The translations under genes were made by a program, and so were the position numbers. This document shows positions 53,570-61,443 of a stretch of 64,000 nucleotides of DNA, piece by piece. Under the pieces are notes generated by a model. The model made no database searches, had not been told where the DNA came from, and saw only the letters and a program-made list of their open reading frames with translations. Within the stretch, counting starts at the first letter, position 1. Every line of letters starts with the position of its first letter. The stretch comes from Lewinella sp038528965 (lineage in GTDB: Bacteria; Bacteroidota; Bacteroidia; Chitinophagales; Saprospiraceae), in assembly GCA_038528965.1 (NCBI GenBank), contig JBCBEC010000006.1:124001-188000 (forward strand). Reading direction: 5' to 3'.

Positions 53570-54019
53570 CTATTGGTCGTCCACCTCCGCTTCTTCCTCT
53601 TTCAGAAACCAACTGGTACCGTTGGGATCTTTGATAAAATTATTGGGAATGTAAACTTTCACCTGTATCACTTCGTAGCACTGATCACCACCCGAAACAA
53701 TCGGTGCACGCCTAGAATGGTACGAGTCCAATAGGAGCGTGGTTCCCATAAGCGTATCAATCACATCCCAGCGCCGATCATCTTCCATAAAAAAGCGGAC
53801 AATACCCTTGGTGGCATTATAGACTGTCACCTCAGAAGTAACCATAATCTGATTGCCATCCCAGCTGTTTGCCTCGTAGGGATCCACCAGGTCAAAGTCG
53901 ATCTGATCTACGGAATCTACCGGAAAAACCCAGTGAAGCCGATCGTGAATCTGTGCAATGGCACTGATCTGTAGGCCTAGAAAACAAAGGAGTAAAAAAA
54001 GACGGAAAGAAGCCAACAT
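53570..54019 (-). CDS. Small secreted protein, DUF4097-like, unknown function
   Basis: The protein has 149 aa. It begins with a signal peptide (MLASFRLFLLLCFLGLQISAIAQ). The rest is beta-rich: LVDPYEANSWDGNQIMVTSEVTVYNATKGIVRFFMEDDRRWDVI. The -VDPYEANSWDG- strand-and-turn is like the DUF4097/adhesin-like beta-helix proteins common in Bacteroidota. It appears distantly related to the next upstream gene's product (VDAPVEVKTWAQSIARVQMTV), so they are probably diverged tandem paralogues. Confidence 0.75.
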   Translation of the reverse strand: MLASFRLFLLLCFLGLQISAIAQIHDRLHWVFPVDSVDQIDFDLVDPYEANSWDGNQIMVTSEVTVYNATKGIVRFFMEDDRRWDVIDTLMGTTLLLDSYHSRRAPIVSGGDQCYEVIQVKVYIPNNFIKDPNGTSWFLKEEEAEVDDQ

Positions 54020-54050
54020 GATAATGCGTTATGAAGCAATAAAAATGAGG

Positions 54051-54085
54051 GTGGGCCGCATCCAAGCTGATTGGAAACGGCCCAC
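54051..54085 (-). terminator. Intrinsic terminator after the 139-aa secreted protein gene
   Basis: GTGGGCCG-ca-TCCAA (54051-54065) pairs with TTGGA-aa-CGGCCCAC (54071-54085), loop GCTGA. On the minus strand it is followed by CCTCATTTTTATTG. It lies ~60 bases after the stop at 54148. Confidence 0.75.
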
Positions 54086-54147
54086 CAAACTAACGTGTAA
54101 GCATCGTAAAATGTTATGACCACACTATACCGGCAGCCAATGCTGGG

Positions 54148-54567
54148 TTAAAGACCAGAAGCAGTAGTGCTGTTTTCGACGCTTACCCGAACATTTTCGG
54201 GTACAAATACAACGTAAGTAATGTCTTCAGTTAGCACTTTGCCATTTACACGCACTTCACGTTCCAAACCAGGAACAGAAATAGTGTATTGGGCTTCATC
54301 AAGTTGCCCTTTGAGATTGTAACGACCGGCCTGCGCCAACGAACGTAGCATAGATTCGCTACCGCTGGTAAGACCGACTGTCATTTGTACACGCGCTATG
54401 GATTGGGCCCAAGTCTTAACTTCTACTGGTGCATCTACACGCAGTACAGTTTCCTGGGCTCCCATTAGATTGAAAGAGCGAACAAAAGTTTTCTCAATGG
54501 TTTGGGCAAAAAGACCCGCGCCAGCCAAGAAAAACAAAACGGCGAAAGTTATACGGGATCCTTTCAT
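54148..54567 (-). CDS. Small secreted DUF4097-like protein, unknown function
   Basis: The protein has 139 aa and begins with a signal peptide (MKGSRITFAVLFFLAGAGLFAQ). Its body, beginning FVRSFNLMGAQETVLRVDAPVEVKTW, looks like one strand turn of a beta-helical head-GIN/DUF4097 domain. The shared pattern with the downstream gene at 53570-54019 suggests a tandem duplication. Role at the cell surface is inferred from export only. Confidence 0.75.
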   Translation of the reverse strand: MKGSRITFAVLFFLAGAGLFAQTIEKTFVRSFNLMGAQETVLRVDAPVEVKTWAQSIARVQMTVGLTSGSESMLRSLAQAGRYNLKGQLDEAQYTISVPGLEREVRVNGKVLTEDITYVVFVPENVRVSVENSTTASGL

Positions 54568-54652
54568 AATGAGGTAGTTTGATCAAAAGAATGACTGATT
54601 GGTAAATAGTTGCAATATTCAATAATTTACCAATATTTAACTTATGAATCAA

Positions 54653-54681
54653 GTTTTCACCGAACTATCTACCGTGAAAAC
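54653..54681 (-). terminator. Stem-loop just after kdsA
   Basis: GTTTTCAC (54653-54660) pairs with GTGAAAAC (54674-54681), 13-base loop, 14 bases past the kdsA stop. Only a weak T-rich segment (TTGATTC) follows on the minus strand. Confidence 0.45.
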
Positions 54682-54695
54682 CGGAATTGACTTTA

Positions 54696-55511
54696 TCATC
54701 TGATGGCAGCTCTAATGCCTACCAACTGTTCAAGTAAGGGTTCTAATCGATCCAGCGGTAGCATATTAGCGCCATCGCTCTTTGCTATTGCTGGCTCGGG
54801 ATGGGTCTCAATAAAGAGTCCATCCACTCCTACGGCTATGCCTGCTTTAGCGACAGCACCAATGAGTGCCGGCCGCCCTCCAGTTACCCCGCTAGCCTGG
54901 TTGGGCTGTTGCAGGGAGTGCGTACAATCAAGGACCACAGTAGCACCAAATGACTGCATACTGGGTAGGCCCCGATAATCGATTACCAGATCCTGATACC
55001 CAAAAGTGGTTCCGCGTTCAGTCAAGATGACCTTATCATTACCACTTTGGACCACCTTGTCCATGGCAAACTTCATTGCTTCTGGACTGAGAAACTGCCC
55101 TTTTTTGACGTTAACCACCTTACCGGTTTGCGCTGCCGCAACTAGTAAACTGGTTTGCCTGCATAAAAAGGCGGGGATCTGTAGTATGTCAACGTATTCC
55201 GCAGCCATTGCTGCTTCTTGCTCAGTGTGAATGTCCGTCGTAACCGGCAGGCCAAAAGTTTCACCTACTTTGCGTAGAATCTTCAGTGCCTTTTCATCAC
55301 CGATGCCAGTAAAGGAATCAATCCGCGAGCGATTAGCCTTGCGGTAAGATCCTTTAAAGATGTAGGGAATTTTCAAGCGGTCGCAAATTTTGCTAACCGC
55401 CTCAGCAATCTCCATTGCCATTTCTTCTCCTTCGATAGCACAAGGTCCAGCGATCAGGAAAAAGTTCCCACTCTTTAAATGCTTTAGCCGAGGAATATGC
55501 TGCAAGTTCAT
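54696..55511 (-). CDS. kdsA: 2-dehydro-3-deoxyphosphooctonate aldolase (KDO-8-phosphate synthase)
   Basis: The protein has 271 aa, normal length. It makes KDO-8-phosphate from PEP and arabinose-5-phosphate for lipopolysaccharide inner core. Signatures: FFLIAGPCAIEGEEM, FKGSYRKANRSRIDSFTGIG (PEP/A5P binding), LPVTTDIHTEQEA, VDILQIPAFLCRQT, VKKGQFLSP, ILTERGTTFGY, VVLDCTHSLQQPN and GLFIETHPEPAIAKSDGANM. The presence of Cys in AGPCAIE and the TTDIHT and ETHPEP segments is compatible with the metal-dependent or metal-independent forms; I cannot decide. A TATCTTTG box (55540-55547, minus) lies upstream. Confidence 0.96.
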   Translation of the reverse strand: MNLQHIPRLKHLKSGNFFLIAGPCAIEGEEMAMEIAEAVSKICDRLKIPYIFKGSYRKANRSRIDSFTGIGDEKALKILRKVGETFGLPVTTDIHTEQEAAMAAEYVDILQIPAFLCRQTSLLVAAAQTGKVVNVKKGQFLSPEAMKFAMDKVVQSGNDKVILTERGTTFGYQDLVIDYRGLPSMQSFGATVVLDCTHSLQQPNQASGVTGGRPALIGAVAKAGIAVGVDGLFIETHPEPAIAKSDGANMLPLDRLEPLLEQLVGIRAAIR

Positions 55512-55539
55512 GTAGAATTGTCGTTTTTTTTGTCTGCAC

Positions 55540-55547
55540 CAAAGATA
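55540..55547 (-). promoter_or_regulatory. Candidate -7 box for kdsA
   Basis: TATCTTTG on the minus strand, an exact TAnnTTTG, 29 bases upstream of the kdsA start codon. No -33 TTG at the right distance was recognised. Confidence 0.35.
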
Positions 55548-55632
55548 TTATTCCAGATCAGGAAAGGATTGCTCAAACGCAAACATTTCTGAACAGTACC
55601 AAAGATCCTTAGTCAGTTAGCGATTATACTAC

Positions 55633-56214
55633 TTAGAACTTGTAAGAAAGGCCAAGGTTGGCCAGCGAAATACCAAATCCCAATTCGCCAAATACGCTGA
55701 GGCGTTCACCTAGTGTACGACGCGTGCCCACGAAGCCGCTAAACAGTAGGCTATTATCCTGTGGACGAGAGAAGCTAGGAAGTTCATCGTCGCGTGTCTG
55801 CTCTTCGGCCAGGATCACTACATCCTTATCCACATCTGCAATGTTAGCACCAATGGTAAAGCCACCGTATACCCGCCAATTATTGAGGTCATTACTATGG
55901 ATGGCCGTGCGCAGACCTAACATGTAGGTAGACGTTTCATAATACTCTGCAATACCGGCGTTAAGGTTTACATATTCTCCGTGATACTGGGAGTAGCTAC
56001 CGCTTAAGCCTAAGGCAAAGTTGGGGCTCAGAAAAAACTCAGCGTTTAAGCTTACAGGAGGTACTATAGTACTCACAGCGTCAGCAGCGTAGGTGGGGAT
56101 AAGCCCTACCGCAGCGTTAACTTGGATATCACCAGCTTTGAGGCGGTAATCTTGAGCGGAGAGGTTTAGGCTAAAAAGAGCAAAACAAATAATGATAATC
56201 GAACGCATGTTCAT
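55633..56214 (-). CDS. Outer-membrane beta-barrel protein
   Basis: The protein has 193 aa. It begins with a signal peptide (MRSIIIICFALFSLNLSAQ) and continues with alternating amphipathic strands (AGDIQVNAAVGLIPTY, FALGLSGSYSQYH, TYMLGLRTAIHS, LLFSGFVGTRRTLGERLSVFGELGFGISLANLGLSYKF). The C-terminus ends in Phe, as in many barrels. No function is indicated. A well-spaced Bacteroidota promoter lies ~50 bases upstream. Confidence 0.85.
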   Translation of the reverse strand: MNMRSIIIICFALFSLNLSAQDYRLKAGDIQVNAAVGLIPTYAADAVSTIVPPVSLNAEFFLSPNFALGLSGSYSQYHGEYVNLNAGIAEYYETSTYMLGLRTAIHSNDLNNWRVYGGFTIGANIADVDKDVVILAEEQTRDDELPSFSRPQDNSLLFSGFVGTRRTLGERLSVFGELGFGISLANLGLSYKF

Positions 56215-56699
56215 GGATGTCTCTGGATTTAAGTCTTTATGTGATACGTTTTATTTGTTGATGCAAAATTAGGTCAAATGGTAACCAGAGTCAAGCAAAT
56301 ACAGCAGATTATTCTGATTTTTTATCAAAAAAAATATCATTCAGAATATAATTCTTTAAATATAGCTTATTTCGATAAGACCTGCCTTACGAGGGCTATC
56401 TCCCAATTTTAAATTAGCCGAAAAAATCTTACAAATTCAGCGACTGTTGGAAGACTCACGGAGCGTGATTTCGGCCATCTTTTTACGTTTTCTTTACAAC
56501 AATCAATAAGTTCTCATGTTCTACAGCGGTTTTAGAGGATAATTAGTAAACACAAGACTACAGCACGTAAATGCCCGCAACGCTCCCTACTTTTATCTAC
56601 AGAAGAGACTGTAATCCACAGAAAGTAGCGAAATCACTGAACCAACAAGGTGTTTACGTGTTAGGCAATTAAAGTCCCAAACACGGCGAAAAGAGTGGT
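56215..56699. other. 485-base AT-rich intergenic region
   Basis: Divergent region upstream of the outer-membrane barrel gene (minus) and the anti-sigma gene (plus). It holds the promoter candidate listed below. No ECF sigma factor or other gene is visible, although anti-sigma genes are normally paired with one. Confidence 0.5.
56264..56294 (-). promoter_or_regulatory. Candidate promoter for the outer-membrane barrel gene
   Basis: On the minus strand, TTG at 56294-56292, 20 bases of spacing, then TAATTTTG at 56271-56264, matching the TTG-N19/20-TAnnTTTG Bacteroidota consensus. The start codon follows 49 bases downstream. Confidence 0.5.
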
Positions 56700-57464
56700 A
56701 TGACAAAAGAAGAATTCCTTAAGTCTGGTCTGATAGAGCAACATGTGTTGGGACTAACCTCCCCTGAAGAAGAGCAAGTGGTGCAGCATTTTCTACAGCA
56801 GCATCCCGAACTCATGGACGAGGTGGAAGGTCTACACAGCGCGATGCACCAATATGCGAGTCAGTATGCTATCCCTACTTCTGATGCTATGGGAGCAAAT
56901 AATACGACCGCTGGCGGCCCCGCAAATATGACTAGTCTACCACGTTCAGCCGGCGGTGGTAGATTCTTGCTCTATACTTTATTACTGGTGTGTGCTGGTG
57001 GTTGCTTCTGGTTATTTAATAATAATCAACAGCAGCAACAGGATATAATACAGCTGGAAGCAGAATACGCCGCCCTTGCTGATTATTGTGACAAGCATAC
57101 TAAGGTTGCACGCGATGCACAGGCGCTACTTAACAAGACCAAACTTCCCACCACACAACGCTATGTAGTAGGTGGTACAACCATAGCGCCTGATGCCTTT
57201 GCCGTAGCTTACTGGAACCCGGAATTAGAGGAAGGTTGGCTCGATCCCACCAAACTCCCACAGCTACCAGATGATCGCCAATACCAAATTTGGGCAGATG
57301 TGCACGGTGAAATGATCAGCATTGGCTTAATCCCCAAGGATGACGACACGCTAGTGACCATTAATTTCCTGGAGGAAGCAGAGAGCATAAATATTACCCA
57401 AGAAGCCTTAGGAGGCGTTGATCACCCAACAGTAGCCTTGTTAACGGCAAATGGATATTTGTAA
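56700..57464 (+). CDS. Anti-sigma factor (RskA-like) with one transmembrane helix
   Basis: The protein has 254 aa. The N-terminus (KEEFLKSGLIEQHVLGLTSPEEEQVVQHFLQQHPELMDEVEGL) matches the cytoplasmic anti-sigma domain. A transmembrane helix (88-106, FLLYTLLLVCAGGCFWLF) leads into a coiled-coil segment. The C-terminal RskA domain has AVAYWNPELEEGW, LPDDRQYQIWADVHGEMISIGLIP. It should sequester an ECF sigma factor at the inner membrane, but its partner is not encoded next to it. Confidence 0.9.
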   Translation: MTKEEFLKSGLIEQHVLGLTSPEEEQVVQHFLQQHPELMDEVEGLHSAMHQYASQYAIPTSDAMGANNTTAGGPANMTSLPRSAGGGRFLLYTLLLVCAGGCFWLFNNNQQQQQDIIQLEAEYAALADYCDKHTKVARDAQALLNKTKLPTTQRYVVGGTTIAPDAFAVAYWNPELEEGWLDPTKLPQLPDDRQYQIWADVHGEMISIGLIPKDDDTLVTINFLEEAESINITQEALGGVDHPTVALLTANGYL

Positions 57465-57767
57465 AACTAAGTTTAACTTTTGTGATAAAACACACTTTTT
57501 TTGGTGGTTCATTACCAATATTGCAAAATTTATTTAACTTAGCTCATATCCTACTTATCCCTGTTATTCATAGCAACTACCCCAACCTACAAGTTTTCAC
57601 TATATAAGCTTGTAGTTCGGTACTCATCCCTAGTTATTCCAATTAGCATTTTTCTGAAATAGACATTGGCGTCTATTGTCTTTATATTTTGGTGTCCCTA
57701 ATGAACATGTGCGTTTCAAGAGAAAATTTGCCTTATTATATTTAATTACTTGAGAAAACGTACAGTC

Positions 57768-57866
57768 ATGATCGTTCTTTACATTATTTCAGCTGCCTTT
57801 TTCCTGGGCGGTGGTTTGATGCTTGCTTCTTATGCCACGCAAACGCGTCGTCGAAGTTGGTCTTAG
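57768..57866 (+). CDS. Putative 32-aa single-pass membrane peptide
   Basis: ATG at 57768 to TAG at 57864-57866. The first ~22 residues are one hydrophobic helix (YIISAAFFLGGGLMLASY) followed by a basic, polar tail (TQTRRRSWS), which gives a typical positive-inside topology for a small membrane protein. A purine-rich GAGAAAA lies ~11 bases upstream of the ATG. Coding nature is inferred; the frame could also be random. Confidence 0.4.
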   Translation: MIVLYIISAAFFLGGGLMLASYATQTRRRSWS

Positions 57867-58136
57867 ATCACTACTCCGTGTTTAAACCAGGAAAAACATC
57901 AATTCCCAAAAGCTGTCTATCGTTGGCTCGCCTATGAAACACTATAGTTGAGTTGACACCCAAGCAACCCCAATCTACTTTACTGATTCTGTGCTTACTG
58001 ATTGCTGTACCCGTTCCCCTTATAATTGGTGTACAATCAACAGTAGAGAATTTCAAGTAGAGGATAAGGTTGCGCTTTGAGAGGCTGGCAAAAACTTATG
58101 AGAGGGTGTTTGTCGGCATAACATACCAAAAATGGA

Positions 58137-58171
58137 AAATGGGAAGCGAGCTTGTGCTCTGCTTCCCATTT
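58137..58171 (-). terminator. Intrinsic terminator after lepA
   Basis: AAATGGGAAGC (58137-58147) pairs with GCTTCCCATTT (58161-58171), 13-base loop. On the minus strand the stem is followed by TCCATTTTTGG. It lies ~40 bases beyond the lepA stop. Confidence 0.8.
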
Positions 58172-58210
58172 CTGTTTATAGTAGCTCCTCTTGGCAAAGA
58201 GAGGACACAT

Positions 58211-60004
58211 CTAGTCTAGCTTTAAGACATCCAGGAATGCCTTCTGCGGTACTTCTATTTTGCCAAACTGGCGCATCTTCTTCTTACCTGCTTTTTGCTT
58301 TTCCAACAGCTTACGCTTACGCGTGATATCACCGCCATAACACTTGGCCGTCACATCCTTCCGCAGAGCGGAGAGCGACTCCCGAGCAATAATCTTAGCG
58401 CCAATGGCTGCTTGGATTGCGATCATAAACTGCTGACGAGGAAGCAGCTCTTTCAGTTTTTTACAAATCTTACGCCCAAAGGACTCCGCCTTCGTACGGT
58501 GTACCAGGGCAGAAAGAGCATCCACATTTTCTCCGTTGAGCTTAATATCTAGCTTGACCAAATCAGACTCCCGGTAATCCAGCGGTTGATAGTCGAAAGA
58601 GGCGTAACCGCGAGAAATACTCTTGAGCCGATCATAAAAATCAAATACGATCTCAGCCAGTGGCAACTCAAAGCTGAGCTCTACCCGTTCTGGCGACAAA
58701 TAGTATTGCTTCTTCAGGATACCGCGCTTCTCGATACAAAGATTCATAATACCACCAATGTATTCTGAATCGGTAATGATCTGTGCGGTGATATAAGGTT
58801 CCTCTACTTTGTCCAGTACGGTTGGTTCTGGAAGCTCAGTTGGGTTCCGAACCATCATTCGTACGTCAGGCTCGCGCTTGGTGTATGAGTAGTAGCTTAC
58901 GTTAGGAACCGTGGTGATTACATCCTGATTAAACTCACGTGCCAGGCGTTCCTGAATAATTTCCAAATGCAGCATCCCCAGGAAGCCGCAACGGAAACCG
59001 AAGCCCAAAGCAGCAGATGATTCCGGCTCAAACACCAAGCTGGCATCATTTAACTGTAGCTTCTCCAAGCTCTCCCGTAAGTCTTCGAAATCGTCATTAT
59101 CCAAGGGGAAAATACCGGCGTAAACCATTGGTTTTACCTCTTCGAAACCCTGAATGGCTTCACCTGGATTATCTACTAAAGTTAGGGTATCCCCTACTTT
59201 GATCTCACTAGAACGCTTGATACCGGTAATGATGTAACCCACATCACCCGTTCCTAAACGTTTAGTGGGTTGGTAGTCGAGCTTAAGTACTCCAATTTCG
59301 TCCGCAGAGTATTCTGCCTCCGTAGCTACAAATTGTACGCGGTCACCTTTACGCAAAGAACCATTCAGAATACGAATATTGGCAATCACTCCCCGGAAAG
59401 GATTGAATACGCTATCGAAAACCAATGCCTGCAGAGGGGCCTTAGGATCACCTTCTGGCGCCGGAATACGATCCACAATGGCATTTAATATCTCTGGCAC
59501 TCCCTCCCCGGTCTTACCACTGGCAAGCAAGATCTCTTCTTCTTCACAACCGATGAGATCAATAACCTGAGCAGCCACTTTTTCCACCATGGCACTCGGC
59601 ATATCAATCTTATTCAGGATAGGGATAATTTCCAGATCATGCTCAAGGGCTAAAAACAGGTTGGAAATAGTCTGCGCTTGAATGCCTTGGGTAGCATCAA
59701 CGATCAACAGTGCGCCTTCACAAGCCGCAATTGAACGCGACACCTCATAGCTAAAGTCAACGTGTCCGGGAGTATCAATCAGATTGAGTACATATTCCAC
59801 ACCATCCGAGTGCTCATAGTTCATCTGCACCGCATGGCTCTTAATTGTAATGCCACGCTCCCGCTCCAAATCCATGTCGTCCAAAGTCTGAGCTTTCAGG
59901 TCGCGATCGGAGATAGTCTGCGTGGTTTGCAGCAGCCGATCAGACAAAGTGCTCTTCCCGTGGTCAATATGGGCAATTACACAAAAATTACGGATATGCT
60001 TCAT
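58211..60004 (-). CDS. lepA: Elongation factor 4 (LepA)
   Basis: The protein has 597 aa, standard length. It is a ribosome-associated GTPase. GTP-binding motifs: AHIDHGKST (G1), RERGITIKSHAV (G2), DTPGHVDF (G3) and NKIDMPSA (G4). The LepA-specific C-terminal end has AIQAAIGAKIIARESLSALRKDVTAKCYGGDITRKRKLLEKQKAGKKKMRQFGKIEVPQ, matching the family. Single gene with its own -7 box candidate just upstream and a terminator downstream. Confidence 0.98.
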   Translation of the reverse strand: MKHIRNFCVIAHIDHGKSTLSDRLLQTTQTISDRDLKAQTLDDMDLERERGITIKSHAVQMNYEHSDGVEYVLNLIDTPGHVDFSYEVSRSIAACEGALLIVDATQGIQAQTISNLFLALEHDLEIIPILNKIDMPSAMVEKVAAQVIDLIGCEEEEILLASGKTGEGVPEILNAIVDRIPAPEGDPKAPLQALVFDSVFNPFRGVIANIRILNGSLRKGDRVQFVATEAEYSADEIGVLKLDYQPTKRLGTGDVGYIITGIKRSSEIKVGDTLTLVDNPGEAIQGFEEVKPMVYAGIFPLDNDDFEDLRESLEKLQLNDASLVFEPESSAALGFGFRCGFLGMLHLEIIQERLAREFNQDVITTVPNVSYYSYTKREPDVRMMVRNPTELPEPTVLDKVEEPYITAQIITDSEYIGGIMNLCIEKRGILKKQYYLSPERVELSFELPLAEIVFDFYDRLKSISRGYASFDYQPLDYRESDLVKLDIKLNGENVDALSALVHRTKAESFGRKICKKLKELLPRQQFMIAIQAAIGAKIIARESLSALRKDVTAKCYGGDITRKRKLLEKQKAGKKKMRQFGKIEVPQKAFLDVLKLD

Positions 60005-60008
60005 TTCG

Positions 60009-60016
60009 CAAAGATA
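60009..60016 (-). promoter_or_regulatory. TATCTTTG motif immediately upstream of lepA
   Basis: CAAAGATA on the plus strand (TATCTTTG on the minus), 4 bases from the lepA start codon. If functional, the transcript would have almost no leader. The same 8-mer precedes kdsA and the COG2509 gene in this window. Confidence 0.3.
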
Positions 60017-60152
60017 GTCTATTTTGCTATCTGAACACCTCTCAGGATTACAGTTTTTTGCCCTCTAAATAGGACGTTTGGTCATTTGAGCGTTAAGATT
60101 TTAACAGCTCAATTTCCAGTCCGCTTTTGCGAACATCAGATAACCCCTTTCA

Positions 60153-61196
60153 ATGAGATATTCGTTTATATTATTGTTGCTTTTTACGCAATACTTAACG
60201 GCCCAAGTGCCTGCAGTGTTTGATTCCTTGCAATCCTATTACTCCACTACCCTCTTCTTTGCTAGCGGATCGGCAGAATTGGATTCGCTTGCTTTGCAAA
60301 CCTTAGCTAACTGCCCAGGCCCCAGTGCGGCTTCTGACCAACTGTACCTTACCGGCCATACTGATGCCATTGGTAGTCTGGAATACAACGAAGACCTGGC
60401 CATCAGACGAGCGACAAGCGCTAAAAACATACTGCAAACTAAGGGTTGGACTGAGGGCGATATGGTGATCCAAACCTTTGGTGAACGGACCCCCGTGGCC
60501 AACAACGCCCAAGAAGAAGGCCGTCGCCAGAATCGGCGAGTGACGCTGGATTTTTATCGAGTCGTGCCCTTCCGGAAATTTTGTGGCCAAGTCATTGACC
60601 CTGCTTCCGATCAGCCAATTCCAGAGGCCCTCGTAAGATTGCATGGACGCAGTTTTTCTGACACGCTCCTTCTCGACGAATCTGGGCGTTTTTGTACAGC
60701 CTTACCAATTGACACCGTAGTTGGAATTGAAGTCTACGCAAAGGGGTATTTCCTAGCTAATCAAATGTTGAAGATGCGTCCGGGTACTATTCCGGAAATT
60801 CAGCTAGAACTACAGGAAGCGAAAGAGGGTGCAGTAGCAGATATTGAAGAGCTCTTTTTTGTCGGTAATGAAGCTATCCTATTAGCAAGATCAAAGGAAG
60901 TACCGGCCAAGATTTTGCGCTTTATGCAAATCAATACACACCTGCGAGTTGAAATCGCTGGGCACGTTAACTTCCCCAACCGCCCTCCCGTGACCGAAGA
61001 TACTTTTGAATGGGACCTCTCCTGGCGGCGAGCAAAACTGATTTACGACTACTTGATTGACAATGGCGTACCCGCTGAAAACCTCACCTATCAGGGCTAC
61101 GGCAATCATGAAATGCGCTATCCCAAGGCCGTCACACCTGCCGACCAGGAAGCAAATCGGAGAGTGGAGATTAGGGTACTGGAAGTTTTGGAATAA
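60153..61196 (+). CDS. Secreted protein with two OmpA-like domains around a beta-sandwich segment
   Basis: The protein has 347 aa. A signal peptide (MRYSFILLLLFTQYLTAQ) precedes an OmpA-C-like domain (~30-132: TLFFASGSAELDS, LTGHTDAIGSLEYNEDLAIRRATSAKNIL, RRQNRRVTLDF). A carboxypeptidase-regulatory-like segment (~140-225: FCGQVIDPASDQPIPEALVRLHG) follows. A second OmpA-like domain (~235-347) has FVGNEAILLA, VEIAGHVN, LSWRRAKLIYDYLIDNGV and ANRRVEIRV. OmpA-like domains bind peptidoglycan and would anchor the protein near the outer membrane. Two copies in one chain are less common than one. Confidence 0.88.
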   Translation: MRYSFILLLLFTQYLTAQVPAVFDSLQSYYSTTLFFASGSAELDSLALQTLANCPGPSAASDQLYLTGHTDAIGSLEYNEDLAIRRATSAKNILQTKGWTEGDMVIQTFGERTPVANNAQEEGRRQNRRVTLDFYRVVPFRKFCGQVIDPASDQPIPEALVRLHGRSFSDTLLLDESGRFCTALPIDTVVGIEVYAKGYFLANQMLKMRPGTIPEIQLELQEAKEGAVADIEELFFVGNEAILLARSKEVPAKILRFMQINTHLRVEIAGHVNFPNRPPVTEDTFEWDLSWRRAKLIYDYLIDNGVPAENLTYQGYGNHEMRYPKAVTPADQEANRRVEIRVLEVLE

Positions 61197-61343
61197 GTGG
61201 ACAGTGGACAGTGGAGAGTAGACAGTGGACAGTGGACAGTAGACAGTAGACAGTAGACAGTTGTCAGTGGTTAGTGGTTAGTTGTCAGTGGTTAGTGGTC
61301 AGTGTACAGTGGTTAGTGGTTAGTGGTTAGTGGTTAGTGGTTA
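61197..61343. repeat. Short tandem repeat tract with ~7-base period (GTGGACA / GTGGTTA)
   Basis: The tract begins right after the OmpA-like stop. Bases ~61197-61262 are mainly GTGGACA/GTAGACA units. Bases ~61263-61343 change to GTGGTTA/GTCAGTG units, ending with five GTGGTTA in a row. Units are imperfect in the first block. It is intergenic (before the convergent UbiA-like gene). Confidence 0.9.
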
Positions 61344-61399
61344 AAAAATGCATGGTGTGTTTACCAATGGGATTAGGTAGGTGATAGTGTTTTTGATTA

Positions 61400-61431
61400 C
61401 ACTTCAGGTAAAAATCCTTAATTCTGAAGTG
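61400..61431. other. 8-bp inverted repeat near the convergent gene ends
   Basis: CACTTCAG (61400-61407) and CTGAAGTG (61424-61431) with a 16-base loop, 12 bases past the stop of the UbiA-like gene. Neither strand shows a T-tract, so it might be only a weak RNA stem. Confidence 0.4.
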
Positions 61432-61443
61432 GAGTCCAGGCCA

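Larger units (their letters stand above)
57465..58210. other. 746-base region between the anti-sigma gene and lepA
   Basis: Apart from the short plus-strand reading frame at 57768-57866 and the lepA terminator near 58137-58171 (both listed), I see no gene. A 61-codon minus frame (57871-58056) has no features. The first ~300 bases after the anti-sigma stop are AT-rich and unremarkable. Confidence 0.45.

Noticed and set aside
61197..61343. CRISPR array
   Set aside because: The tract has 7-base units without spacers; it is a simple tandem repeat.
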